NCBI GenBank assembly: GCA_020740775.1
Contig: JAHEWK010000012.1
Coordinates: 1,116,001-1,180,000, forward strand
Origin: Ilyonectria destructans
Taxonomy: Eukaryota; Ascomycota; Sordariomycetes; Hypocreales; Nectriaceae
Reading direction: 5' to 3'
Length of the DNA: 64,000 nt
Below, piece by piece: positions 22,806-36,040 of this stretch. The notes beneath the pieces were generated by a model that did not search any database, was not told where the DNA came from, and saw only the letters and a program-made list of their open reading frames with translations. How positions within the stretch are numbered: the first letter of the stretch is position 1; each line of letters begins with the position of its first letter. The position numbers and the translations under genes are program-made.

Positions 22806-25317
22806 TTACCGTCGACGAGGGGCGGTCCGCCTCCTCCCTAGCCGGGTCCAGCGCCCCCGATGGCCCCGGCCCCGAGTCGGACCTGGTCCCGGGCCTGGGT
22901 CTGGGTCATCGGGCACGGGGGTCCCTACCTGTACTCGTGTCTGCTGGGCCTGGCCCTGACCCTGGCCCCGCCGGCGGCGCTGTTTCAGCTCGTTAACGAG
23001 CCGGTTCAAGCTCCGGCCGGCGCGTAAGAGCTCTAGCTCTGCAACAGCCTCCTCCTCACTCTTACCGGACGCCGTGCGGGCCAAGAGCTCGTCCCATATC
23101 ACCTTCCGGCGACAGAACTGCACCCTAACCCCATTCCCCGGGCGCCAGCGGCTTCCCCACATCTCTTCCAGCACCCGTACGGCCGGCTGGCCCGCAATCC
23201 CTTCTTCCCACTCCTTCCAGACGTCCCGCACCGTAAAGACCTTAGCCAGGGCTGTAATGACGGGCATACCCGGTACTAGAGGCTCTGGGGCCGGGGCCGT
23301 ATTGAGATTCAAGGGGGGAGCTGTTGACGGCGCCGGCGCCGGCGCCACTGCTGGCCCGGCTCCGAAGTAGCCGGTAAAGGTGATAGGGACCTTGCCCTGG
23401 AGGAGGGCATCGAGGCCGCCCTGAAGCCCCTCTAGCCGGGCCTCTAGCCGGATGGCGAGCCGCTGGCTATTCTGTAAGAGGGCCTCGCGCGTGCTCTCTA
23501 AGACGCCGCTTAGCTCTGGCAGCGCGCGTTGTACGAGCAGGCTTACCGGCTCCGTAGCCCCTACCGCGTCGGACCGCACGACGACGGCGAACTCGTCCCA
23601 CTCGGGCCCGTTAAAAGGGGCGTAGGAGAAGAAGGGTAGCGACGGATAGCGGGGCTGTAAGACAGCCAAGTCCTGCAAGAGTACTATACGCAGCCGCCGC
23701 ATAAGCTTAAGGAAGCCGTCGGCAGCTAGATCATCGTCATCGAGGCCGCCTTCTGCCCAGCATTGCCGGCGCGCGCGCGCCTCAAAGCGGGGCTCCCACT
23801 CCTCGATCCACGGCCAGAGCTGCTTTTGTAAGACGTAAGGGGGTTCGTGGGCGGCACGCGCGAGGAAGTAGTCCCCCGGGGACGCCGAGAAGCCGGCGAC
23901 GATACGCATGAACTGGCGCGGTAGGTGTGTAAGATAGGCCTGGCAGAGCACGCTCTGGTTCCAGCGGCCGGCCTGCGAGATCTGGGCGAGCGACGTGCCG
24001 TGGGTCTCCGCGTCCTGAGCGCCTACCCTGCGCGGGAGGTGCGTCTTCTTCGACGCAATAAGGCCGGCGGCGCCGAAGATACGCCAGGTCTCTTGTAGCT
24101 GCGTCGGGTACGAGAGCTCCTGCTCGCGGTCCCGTCCGACGAGGACCTTGATCCGATACCAGTCCTGACGGCGCCGGAAGGACGGGGGCGGTTCGCCGGC
24201 GACGTGCCAGCGCCAGAAGAAGAGCTGCGCTAGGGCCCCTTGCGTACAGAATAAGGGGTCCTTATGCCGGAGGGCGCCCATAAACTCCTTCCTCGCCGTC
24301 TTATTTAGCTTGCCGTCTCGTAAAAGGCTTACAAGACAACCACAGAGGGTCGGGCCTTCCGAAGGCGGATAGTCCAATAGGGATAGGTCTGCAAGCTCCA
24401 TCTTACGGCGGTTCTCCCCCCGTAAGAGGTAGTAGTGGCCGAAGAGGAGGTCGACTCGCGTACGGAGGTTTTGCGGCGTATATGCGGCCCCGCTGAGAAG
24501 GAGATCCTGGATCCGGAGCCATTCATTGGGGGAATAGCCGGCCTGGATCCCGTCGGTCCCGCGGTCTTTAAAGGAGGCACGGTCGTGCTTCCCCCGCTGC
24601 CGGCCCCGTTGCTCAAGGAAGCCTCGTACGGCGGCGCCCCGGGGGTTCTCCATATTCGCGTTACCGTGGGCCACCTGGAGCCGCCAGAGCTCGATAACGG
24701 CCGCGACATAGGCGTCGATAGTGCCCCTCGTAAGCAGGGATCCTTCGGTAAGGTCTACTGCAGCCGGCGCAAGGGCCGTGGGTGGCACGTAGCCCTCGCG
24801 GTCGTCCGCGAGCAGCTCGGCGGCCTCGGCCAGGGGGATCTCTAAGGCTTCGGCTAGGCTTTCGGCCTCTGCCAGGGCCGCGGCCTCAAGCTGCTCCTGT
24901 TCGAGCTGTTGCCGTAGCTGTACGGTCTCGCCTTTGCCCTTACCCCTACCCCGCGCCCGTAGCTTCTTCTGCGGCGGCGCTACGCGTCGTAAGAGGATAT
25001 CCTCCTTGAGCCACGCCGCCAGCTTGTCCGGCGTTACGAGCTCGCCGTCGGGCCAGCTATAGAGCGAGCCGTCAGCTGCAGCCCGAGGCATATGGCACCA
25101 GGCCTATAGGTATTCGTCTGTTAGCCGCCGAGGGGGTCCTACTTAAAAGGAGGGGGAAGGGGGGGCCGGCCGGGGGACGCGCCTTCCACTCCCGCTGCTT
25201 CGCCGCGTAACTCCGCGCCGTGTTCGCCGGCTGTTCGTCCTTCTTCGCCTGGAGGCCCGCCCTCCGGGCAGCACGGGCGCGCTCCTCAGCGGCGGTGTAC
25301 GAGTCGTCGGCGGCCAT
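22806..25317 (-). CDS. Crypton tyrosine recombinase with C-terminal GCR1_C DNA-binding domain
   Basis: Predicted 810-aa recombinase that would excise and insert the element. Exon 1 (25317-25183) ends in NTARSYAAKQREWK and joins exon 2 (25103-22806) through a GC..AG intron, giving REWKAWC, the usual N-terminal motif; the alternative is a 761-aa protein starting at 25091. GELVTPDKLAAWLKEDILLRR follows. The Ndc10-like YR core runs from about residue 220 to 470: FGHYYLLRGENRR (catalytic Arg region), DPLFCTQGALAQLFFWRW, KTHLPRRVGA (His-x-x-Arg) and GRWN..AYLTHLP (Tyr). The C-terminal VRDVWKEWEEGI..GSRWR..RRKVIWDE block is the GCR1_C domain, followed by an Arg/Pro/Gly-rich tail. The frame is intact and much richer in G+C than its neighbours. 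Confidence 0.85.
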
Positions 25318-25442
25318 CTCGGTCGACCGGGGGCCTTCGAGGTGGTGTTTTTCTTAGGCTTGGTAGGCTGGAGACCTGATAAATGGGGGGACTTATCAAA
25401 TGCACTTATCAGGCGTCGCGCACACGATTTCACACGATTTCA

Positions 25443-25519
25443 CGGGTCGGGTTTTGCGGGCGATAAGTCGTCACGTGGTCTAAGCGAATTACGACGCAAT
25501 TACGCGCACCATCGATAAG
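25443..25519 (+). repeat. Right imperfect direct repeat of the Crypton
   Basis: Contains GGGTCG, TTTTGCGG, GCAATTACGCGC and ACCATCGATAAG in the same order as the left copy, with an extra segment in the middle. Confidence 0.55.
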
Positions 25520-26766
25520 CACAGAGGGGTAATGCCTGTCCGCTGGGATACCGGTAGTTTATGACGTCGAAAGCATTCGTCTGGCAGGGTCTTATCATCA
25601 ACCGTCCGCAACCCCAGCATAGATCACAGATCGCTTGCCTTACTCCAGTTTTATGCATCCCCTTTGTCATTCGTAATTTGCTTCTCTCCGTACCGAGAAG
25701 ACCGAGGCTGACTCATTGCATACTTATTTGATGTCCAATGAACTTCAACTTTGGTTCCATTACTCAGTCGCTTTCCCTTGAATCTTCCCCGCCTGTCCCG
25801 TTTCTGTCCCGATCCTCCCCCGGGCCACCCCCGATCCCCGATCCTTCCCCGATCCTCTCTCAAATCAAACAGGCCTATTACACAATTACCCACTATTCTG
25901 TCTGCATAGATAACAAGGTTTCCACTGCGATACATCGTGCTCTGTGGTGCCTTGGCCTGTCGGAAACAAACAGCTTCTGATGGTATTTTATTGTTTTTAG
26001 CGAAGAAATTGCTCTGAAAATTACTACGATGATATCCGCCATTCGGTTTATTTCACTTTAAATGTGATAGTGCCATATATGCCTGATACAAATGCGGACA
26101 TGAGGGGGAACCCACAGCTGCAGTCTCATCTTGTCTTCATCTTACAGGAAGCCAGCCTACAATCCTAGAGCGGCGAAGATAAGGAATTTGGAAGAACTCG
26201 CTCGGTCTACTTCCACATCTGGCCAAACTGTGATTGCTAACTCTATATCAGCGTTGTATCAAGCTGAAGAATTCCAAATATCTCAGGTTGCAGATAACGT
26301 TTCAGGGGCACAGGGAGAGCCGTGCGAAACGTGATTGGCAAGCAACTCCGGAGCTGCAGGGAGAAAATATCCACACAGAAGCGATTCCAAATCCAACAAA
26401 GTGTGGAAGATTGTGGAATTAAACCCTTGGTTTATCGTGCGGAGAGATAATGTAAGTACGTGTTCTCCAATGATAACAAGGGACTCTGGGAGGGCTGCCC
26501 ACGCCCCACATTGGCCGCGTTCCGACATTCCGGAACCAAAATTGGCGGAACGCCATGTTGATCGCAGTTCCGACCCTGTACCTCCCCGGAAGAAACCTGG
26601 TAGGACCTACTTCCTAACGGAATACCTGTCCAAGAAGGCTAAACAGCATTGTTAAGCATAACCAACTTGAACATAATGGAGATTTTGGTAAAAACATCCC
26701 GTTTCCCTTCTGTAATGACTCGGTCAGGCCTTTTTCAAATCACAGATACAAACAATAACTGCAAAT
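25520..26766. promoter_or_regulatory. Upstream region of the flavin monooxygenase
   Basis: About 1.2 kb with no supported gene. It includes a C/T-rich stretch near 25780-25860 with repeated CCCGATCC-like phrases. Close to the monooxygenase start is ATTCCGGAACC at 26527-26537, the motif shared with other promoters of this block. The overlapping small frames between 26131 and 26655 show no family motif. Confidence 0.4.
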
Positions 26767-28516
26767 ATGACAACGAATTATGATCTCATAGTCGTGGGAG
26801 CTGGTAAGTCGTTCAAAGTTATAGATCTTAACAGTTTGTAAGACTGACCATGCACAAGGCTGGTTCGGGCTCGCCGCAGCTAGGACATATTTGGAGCTCC
26901 ACCCAGGGGTGAAGTTGCTTGTCATCGATTCTGCTAGCAGTATCGGCGGCACCTGGTCCAATGACCGGCTCTACCCTGGTCTCAAGTCGAATAATTTCTT
27001 CGGGTCATACGAGTATCCCGACTTTCCAATGGACGAGGATGTGTACGGCGTGAAGTCAGGCGAACACATCCCGGCTGGCGTTTTGCACCGCTACCTGACC
27101 GACTTTGCCACTAAGTTTGGAGTTGCTGATCGCACCCGCTTAAATACTAAAGTGGAGAGCATTGAGGGCTCTCAAAGCGGTGGTTGGCTTCTCCATGTCT
27201 CATCCAGTGATTCGAGAGAAACTTTGGAGACTGAGAAGCTCATTATCGCTACCGGCTTGACATCCCAGCCGAACATGCCCACCTATGCTGGACAGGAGAA
27301 TTTCACTTCGCCGATTTTCCACGCCAAAGACTTCTGCGTTCACAGAGATACTATCTCAACTTCAAAGAGAGCAGTAATCGTGGGCGGTGGCAAGTCTGCA
27401 TATGACTGTGCTTATGCTTTCGCGACCGAAGCGGATGCTCAGGTCGACCTCATTATCCGCCCAACCGGTCAAGGCCCCGTCTGGTTAAACCCGCCCTATG
27501 CAACTCCATTCAAGACTATGGTGGAGGAACTTATTCATACGCGCTTTATGACCTGGTTCAGCCCTTGCCCTTGGGGCGGAGAAGATGGGTTTGGCGTTGC
27601 TCGAGGCTTCCTCCACGGGACTACTTTTGGAAGACTTCTCGTCGAAAACTACTGGAACAAACTGACTGCCGACACTATTGAAGCGAATGGATTCAACGAC
27701 GACTCGGAACTCTTCAAGTTGAAGCCCTGGTACTCTGCAATGTGGACTGGCAGTGGAGTCGGAATTCACAATTTTGACTCGAGCCTCTGGGACCTCGTGA
27801 AGCAGAGAAAGATCCGAGTCCACCTAGCAGACATTACCAAACTTGATGGGCAAAAGGTATATCTCACTAATGACAAGGTGATCGAAACCGATGTCGTCGT
27901 CTGTGCAACCGGCTGGAAGAAGGATTCTATCATTGACTATTCCAAATGCAAAGACGTGGCTCAGCTTGAATACAAGGATGGCCAGCGAGATATCATGTGC
28001 AAAGAGGCGGACAAGGAAATCCTCCAATCATTCCCCATGCTCAAGTTGCAGCCAGTCCTTCGATACGAGCGAAAGGACTCTGAGCCTCTTCGGAATTATC
28101 GATTTATCGTTCCCACGAACTTGGTCTCCAAGCGCAATGTTGCGTTTGCCGGCATGGTGTCTACCACCAGTACGGCGATGTTTGCCAACGCCCAAGCCCT
28201 CTGGATTTCGGCCTTCTTCGACAACAAACTCAAGAGACTGCCAAAGAACCAGGACGAGGTCGTCAAAGAAACGATGCTTTACACTCAATTTGGCAAGTGG
28301 AGATACCCTTGTGGGTACGGAGATTCAATCCCGGACTTTGCGTTCGATTCTCTGCCCTATGTAGACCTGCTGCTCAATGATTTGGGGATCAAAAGTCAGC
28401 GGAAGGCTACGCGAATGGCGGAAATCACTGAGCCGTATAAACCGCGGGACTACAGAGGGCTTATCAATGAATGGACTGAAGCTGAATCCAAGTCGAACGG
28501 ACCGAGAGGAGTCTAG
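26767..28516 (+). CDS. FAD/NADPH-dependent flavin monooxygenase (class B, FMO/BVMO-like)
   Basis: Flavin monooxygenase of 564 aa that would insert one oxygen atom (N/S oxidation or Baeyer-Villiger type). Exon 1 (26767-26803) and exon 2 (26859-28516) join to give the FAD site VVGAGWFGLAAA (Gly11, 13, 16). SIGGTWSNDRLYPGL follows, as in FMO/BVMO enzymes. The second nucleotide site is IVGGGKSAYD, residues about 186-194. ATGLTSQPNMP lies between them and VVCATGWK near residue 345. The strict BVMO fingerprint FxGxxxHxxxWP is not present; SPIFHAKDF stands in that place, so N-hydroxylating or other class B chemistry is also possible. A hydrophobic helix near residues 440-460 could associate with membranes. 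TTCCGGA lies 240 bp upstream. Confidence 0.88.
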
Positions 28517-29095
28517 TCTAGTTCAAGGTCAGAACGGTGACGATATAAATCACTCGTGGTATCATGTAGTCCATTAAGCGCAAGTTACTGTTGTGCGCTC
28601 GATCGATTCAATATAGACTATATTTCTGCAGAGTGTTCGAATTTTTCCAGGTCAGACTATTTGCTTGGATTGCAATTGAAACGCGGTTTGTGTATGACCA
28701 GATCTAGGGCTATAAGCTGAGCTGGTTAATTATTGGAAAGGATAGCCTTAGCTGGTCTGGCTGCGAAATCATTACCGTCAAGCTGGTTAACTACGGATGG
28801 CTAGAAGTGCATACAACATTTGGCACGCTTTCCACTGTTTAATACGTTGCACAAAGGTTTTAATACTTCACTTTAAAGTTTGCCCAGTTCGTTTTCTGGG
28901 GTCATGGGGTAATGGCTGACCCTGAGGTGTTCAAAATCACGCGCTGCTCGTTCGAGGAGGAACCGAAAATTGTCTGTTACATCACAGAACTGCAAATAGT
29001 TGTTTTTCCATCAATCTACGACATACATTAGTCTTGACCAACTGGTGACCCTCAGAGATTGTTGAAGACATGAACTATGGACGATAAGTCGTGAT
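28517..29095. other. Intergenic, 3' flanks of two convergent genes
   Basis: No gene seen. AGCTGGTTA occurs twice (about 28717 and 28778). Confidence 0.5.
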
Positions 29096-29965
29096 TCAGG
29101 TGCCAATGAACCGACCAATATGCAGTCCACCAGTGATCGCAATGTCCGACCCGGTGGTGTAGCTTGACGCATCACTCAAAAGGTAGATAACCGCACCCAT
29201 CAGATCGTCTCTAGTACCAATGCGTTGCAGAGGCGGTGTCTTGTTCATAATATCATTCATGACAGGATTCGCGTTGCGGACCTCCTGGGTCATCTCAGTG
29301 TCGATGAATCCAGGGGAGATGCTGTTGACTCGAATTTTGGATGGCGACAGCTCCACAGCCAGAGCCTCGGACAGAATCTTGACCGCACCCTTTGAAGCAC
29401 CATAGGCCGACATGTGGTGAAACGGGAGGACTGTATGAGATGTGATTGAGGCAACAAGAATCAGGCTCCCGCCAGTGCCTTGCTTCTTCATCTGCTCTGC
29501 CGCTAGCTGGGCTGTGATATAAGTTCCAACGACCTGTTGATGTTAGCTGGATATGCCTCGTGATACTGTTGAGAATTAGGGGGAGGGAGAACTGACATTG
29601 ACGCTCTGTATTCTGCTAACTTCATCGAAGGTGGTCTGCTCGAATGGCTTTTCTAATGCAATGCCGGCACACGTAACACATCCATCCACCCCTCCCAGAA
29701 TGCCGACAGCACTTTGGAAAGCGTCGCTGATGCTTTTCTCATCTGTGACATCTGCCTTCACGTAGCCAGTGGTGACCCCATATTTCTGCCCTAAGGCCTG
29801 GAAACCCTCACTTGGGGTTTCCTTGAGATCTAGGGCGACCACATTGCCACCCATTTGAGCAATTGCATTGACCAGACAGAAGCCAATTCCTTGAGCACCG
29901 CCTGTAACAACATAGTTGCGTCCACGAAGCTCAAATTGCTCGCGGATGTTGGTAAAGGTTGCCAT
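29096..29965 (-). CDS. Classical SDR oxidoreductase
   Basis: NAD(P)-dependent short-chain dehydrogenase/reductase, 268 aa, cytosolic. Exon 1 (29965-29597) and exon 2 (29533-29096) join in frame at SVN/VVGTY. The cofactor motif TGGAQGIG starts at Thr21. Asp46 after VVALDL favours NAD. CAGIA stands for the usual NAG strand-4 motif. The active site has Ser152 or Ser155, Tyr167 and Lys171 (SAYGASK). The PGFIDTEM stretch follows. It is divergent from the FAD monooxygenase at 30499 over a 533-bp promoter holding three TTCCGGA copies, so the two are probably co-regulated. Likely role: alcohol/ketone interconversion of the cluster's substrate; inference. Confidence 0.9.
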
Positions 29966-32041
<2,076 letters not shown>

Positions 32042-32626
32042 AGTCATAGATACTTGACTTGAGATATTCAAGTATTTGGTTGTCCTCGGAAGTATCCACG
32101 TATCCAATAAAGAAATAGGTTTAACATACATTTATCACGTCTTTCAGCCTCCCTGTGTCATCCTAGATCCATACGCCGCAGCCCTATATCACCCCAGATG
32201 CAGTCCCTGGTTTGATGAATAGTGTGACATGACTCAAATTTGAAGTTATCAACTTTGACAGCGTTCGCGTGACATCCGATTTGGTCTTCTATGTGATACT
32301 TTATTCAGAGTAAGTATGGCGCAGACCCCGCAAGAATCTAGTACATCTCCTAGCGATCTTCTTCCCCCGCTCCGGTATTGTATTTGCCATTAGTCAGTAT
32401 TGCGAATACGACCAAGTTCGGCAATGTTTTCGGCAGATGGTGAATTGGTAAGCAAGACTTCCTGCACACCAGTGTCCGAAATACTCAAATATTTCCACAA
32501 TTATAAAATGCCAGGACCAAATGTGTTCCAAGACAGGGAGCTTCTAGATCAAATTACTTCGACCTTTGACATTCAATTTGAACCCCTTCGAATTCAAGTT
32601 ATTCTCTATTAGCAACCAGCTCCAAA
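32042..32626. other. Intergenic, no gene seen
   Basis: 3' flank of the FAD monooxygenase and promoter of the epoxide hydrolase. No TTCCGGA copy was seen here. Confidence 0.5.
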
Positions 32627-34635
32627 ATGTCTGCTCAGCTATCGTTTGCGACTATCCCAAAGACTGCAAAGTCTCAGCCTTTACCTTATAAGGTCTCAGT
32701 ACCAGGAGAGAAGGTTTCCGAGTTGCGCCAGCTTCTTAAACTTTCAAAGATTGGACCTGCGACATATGAGAACCTCCATGCCAATGCGAAGGAAGGGAAG
32801 TTCGGGATTACGAGGGAGTGGCTGATAAATGCAAAGAAAGAATGGGAGACATGGGAGTGGTGAGTAAACGTGCCTTTGTTTCTCTTGTCATCGTCAGCTG
32901 CCCCCAATAAAAGTTTCCATCTATCAAGACATGTCCACATTTCGCAAATTCGTCTTTATTAACATGTCTTAGGCGCTCGTGCGAAGACACCTTAAACTCC
33001 TTCCCAAACTATAGGATGCGCATCGAAGACACGGATATTCACTTCTTAGCTCTCTTCTCGGAGAGACACGATGCTATTCCTGTGATCTTACTACATGGGT
33101 GGCCTGGTAAGTCTATAGTCTCAAATACTTGTCTCTTGCCACATGAATATTCACGACTAGAGGTGCTCCCAGAGCTACCGCTGACTCTGGTATACAGGCT
33201 CCATCCTCGAATTTCTCCCGCTCCTCTCCCTCATGACGCAACAGTACTCACCGAGTGACCTTCCTTACCACCTGATTGTTCCCTCTCTTCCCGGGTATGC
33301 CTTTTCGTCCGGCCCGCCTTTGGACCGCAACTTCACTGTGGCAGATGTGGCACGTATCATGAACCCTCTCATGGTCGAACTTGGATTCGGGGATACCGGA
33401 TATGTCGCGCAGGGTGGAGATATCGGAAGTCGAGTCAGTAGGATTTTAGGAGCAAAACACAAGGAGTGCAGGGCTGTGCATTGTAAGTCAAGTCAAACCC
33501 CTTTCTTTCCTGGCTTTGCTCCAAAACCTTGAACCCCGAGGTTTCCCACTACAATCAAGTTGCTTGCAGGCCTGCAATTAGTCCCTACTCCACTCCCCAT
33601 TTTCCCTCACTATTTGTCCTACAAGCAAGCGCGTTGACAGAAGTTCGCTCGATATCGCGGCTGCATAACGTCACAGGGTGTTGAATAATTCTTTATAGTA
33701 AACTACTGCATTATGCCCCAACCAGCTGGTATCTCAAAGGAAGCCCTTACGTTTAATGAGCGCGCTGGCGTCGAGCGAATGAAACAGTTTTTCGATACCA
33801 GCAGTGCGTATGCTCGGGAGCATGGAACCCGCCCGGCCACAATTGGGCTGGTGTTAGGAAGTAATCCCGCGTCACTGCTTGCTTGGTATGTGTCTTTGTT
33901 TTACGTTATATGTTTTGCTTACTGGATCCGAACTTGTCGCATTAAAAAGTCACCAAATCGTATCTCTCGACGAAGCCAGCTCAAGGGACTTCGGGGGAAG
34001 GCCTTGTTAGACCTGATAAAGATCCGCTGACCCAAGTTTGATTCTGTAGGATCGGCGAAAAGTTCTTGGAATGGACAGACGTTCCCCTTCCCCTCTCAGA
34101 TATTCTCGCATCTGTAACGCTCTACTGGCTCACCGACACATTCCCTCGAGCCATTTACCCATACCGTGAAGTTAGACCCTCTCTTCTATTTACTATATCA
34201 ATCTTTTTACCAACTTGCCCCTTGCTTCCAACTTTTCTGTCATTTTTCGCCGGACAAACCTCTTGATCTATTCGTCCGCTCTGTCCCCACGGTAGCTACG
34301 AACACGTTCTAATCTGACATATGGGCTTAGAGTTACGGACCGGAACCGACGCACCACGGCACACCGAGCCTTTTCATCCCAAAACCGCTTGGCTATTCTT
34401 ATTTCCCGAAGGAAGTAGCCCCTGTGCCCATTTCTTGGGTTGCCACGACAGGCAACCTTTGCTGGTCGAGAGTTCATGAAAAGGTATGCGCTTAGAATCC
34501 AGTAGCTGTAGAGACTTATTAATCAGACACAACCTACAGGGTGGGCATTTCGCTGCACTTGAGAGACCGGAGGCATTAAAAGAGGATCTAGAAAGTTTTA
34601 TTTCGAAGGTGTGGAAGGGTGAAACAGACCTATAG
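32627..34635 (+). CDS. Epoxide hydrolase (microsomal/juvenile-hormone type, EHN domain)
   Basis: Alpha/beta-hydrolase epoxide hydrolase, 402 aa, which opens epoxides to diols through a covalent ester. Exons: 32627-32859, 32973-33106, 33198-33482, 33699-33885, 34050-34170, 34331-34483, 34540-34635. The N-terminal EHN lid lies at about residues 15-120. HGWPGS forms the oxyanion site. The nucleophile Asp is in QGGDIGSR. Cap residues include YWLTDTFPRAIYPYRE with a ring-opening Tyr. The catalytic His is in GGHFAALERPE at the C-terminus. Unlike mammalian mEH there is no membrane anchor. Six introns, all in frame. Next to two monooxygenases it could hydrolyse an arene oxide or epoxide intermediate (inference). 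Confidence 0.9.
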
Positions 34636-35154
34636 CTATCGCCAGCGTAGTTAGCATTAGGCTGCTGATTATTGGAATTTGACCATGTTCGCCTGTTTCA
34701 TTTTTACGCCATCTAACAACAATTCTTATTTTCCGTATTTTTTGGTTGTCGTGGGGGAGACGCTCAGTGCTGATTAACAGGACACGCTTTAGTGCCGTAC
34801 GAAAATCTCCCTCTCCTGTTTTGGCCTCCTTAGCAACAATAAAGTCATTTAATGAATCACTTGACAAAATTGCAAAAAGTTATTAATAAGCCTTGAAGCA
34901 CGGGCAAACTCGTCATTAAAAAGACAAAGAACCATGTATTTGCCAGAAGGCAAAGGCCTCCTAGTTAAGGTACTTCAGTGAGCAAGCGTGAGGATAAAAT
35001 AATGTGAAGTCATTCTAATCTCCCTCCTTCCGCCGCTTCTTCCACCACCATCCTTATCCTCTTCATCGCCCTCCCCTTCATCTGCGTTGTTTCATCTTCA
35101 TACCCCATCTCTCCCTTCCGCGTACCTATATTCCCCCTACCTTGTACCACTTAC
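34636..35154. other. Intergenic, no gene seen
   Basis: About 520 bp, including a CT-rich stretch at 35020-35120. No reading frame with motifs. Confidence 0.5.
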
Positions 35155-36040
35155 TTACACCCTATGCTCCAAGGCAATTGCAATAGTTTTTTGAAAGACC
35201 TCCAACGTCTCTTCGGGAACACTAATGAAAGGGCAGTGCCCGGTTTGTAGAGTAAATGCGGTGACATTGGAGCCAAGGCGTGCAGCCATAGGTGCTTGGA
35301 GGGAGGGAGGAAGCGCGTTGTCTAGCGCGGTGTGAATACAGACGGCGGGAACCCCGTTATTCCATGGCTCGTAGCTGTTCTTTTCTGTGAATGAGGATAA
35401 CGATGACCAGCTAAGGAGGCTCAAATAGAATGCAGCGGCAGACCTGTGAAGGGTGTCAGCAAAGAATCCAAGCATGCAGCCTTTTGAACAATAATCTCTT
35501 GCAAACAGCGTAAGCAGTAACTCCGCCACACATGATGGGGCCCGCCTCCTCATCCAGGACGCCCTCAGGAATCTTCGTTGTGTAGCGGCCATCAGCGAGG
35601 CAATATTCCTGAAATATTCCGGGAACGGAGAAGCCAATGTTGGTCTGCTTGATGCAGTGACCTTCGTTGACGCCATCCAAGCAGAACTCGCACTCGCCAC
35701 AAATTCTCTCAATTCACTTTACACCAGCGTGGTCTCCATTATTCCATCGCTGCTGTATACCCTCACCAACAGCCACGACAACACCGACGCCCTCATGCCC
35801 AGGAATGCCCTTCGCCTCAGGCTTCATACCAACACCGAAGCCCTCCCACTCGTCCTTGAGTAGGGACTTGTCGGAACCGCAAAGACCGGAGCATGTGATC
35901 TTAACGAGAACCTGGTCTGGTCCGGGCTTGGAAACGTCAATGTATTGAATGGAAGTGGCGGAAGAGGCACCGCTGCCATGTCGGATAGCAGCACGAACTT
36001 GCGCGGGGATTGAGGCCCTCTCGAAATAGTCAAGTACAAG
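35155..36040 (-). pseudogene. Chimeric remnant: zinc alcohol dehydrogenase front, alpha/beta-hydrolase tail
   Basis: From about 36037 to 35477 the minus strand encodes the first half of a medium-chain alcohol dehydrogenase: QVRAAIRHGSG, CSGLCGSDKSLL, GHEGVGVVVAVGEG, GDHAGVK, CGECEFC, GFSVPGIFQEYCLAD and GPIMCGGVTAYAVCK. An in-frame TGA at 35716-35714 replaces the codon where Trp is usual (GVK-W-I), a G-to-A change. The Rossmann half is missing. From about 35460 to 35155 a different frame encodes the end of an alpha/beta-hydrolase: SYEPWNNGVPAVCIHTALDNALPP and the catalytic-His region TGHCPFISVPEE. The two parts abut without spacer. I read this as a deletion fusion of two adjacent genes plus a point mutation; no start codon was found. 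Confidence 0.75.

Larger units (their letters stand above)
22431..25519. mobile_element. Crypton-type DNA transposon (tyrosine recombinase), probable extent
   Basis: A GC-rich island of about 3.1 kb with one recombinase gene (25317-22806, minus strand). Related imperfect direct repeats flank it. The left copy (about 22450-22512) and the right copy (about 25443-25519) share, in the same order, GGGTCG, TTTTGCGG, an ATTAC block, and ACCATC followed by GATAAG. GATAAG/CTTATC hexamers cluster at both ends. Cryptons move as circles through a tyrosine recombinase and do not need long terminal inverted repeats. The exact junctions are not proven. The element sits between a Zn2Cys6 regulator and a flavin monooxygenase and interrupts no recognisable exon. 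Confidence 0.65.

Noticed and set aside
22806..25317. Reading the recombinase as a Starship captain, with cargo toward the left
   Set aside because: The protein has the Ndc10-like YR core and a GCR1_C domain typical of Cryptons, not the DUF3435 pattern of captains. Repeats close to both ends of the gene suggest a compact 3-kb element.
26131..26655. Small overlapping frames upstream of the flavin monooxygenase
   Set aside because: Three short frames in different phases without motifs. The region reads as promoter DNA with a TTCCGGA site.
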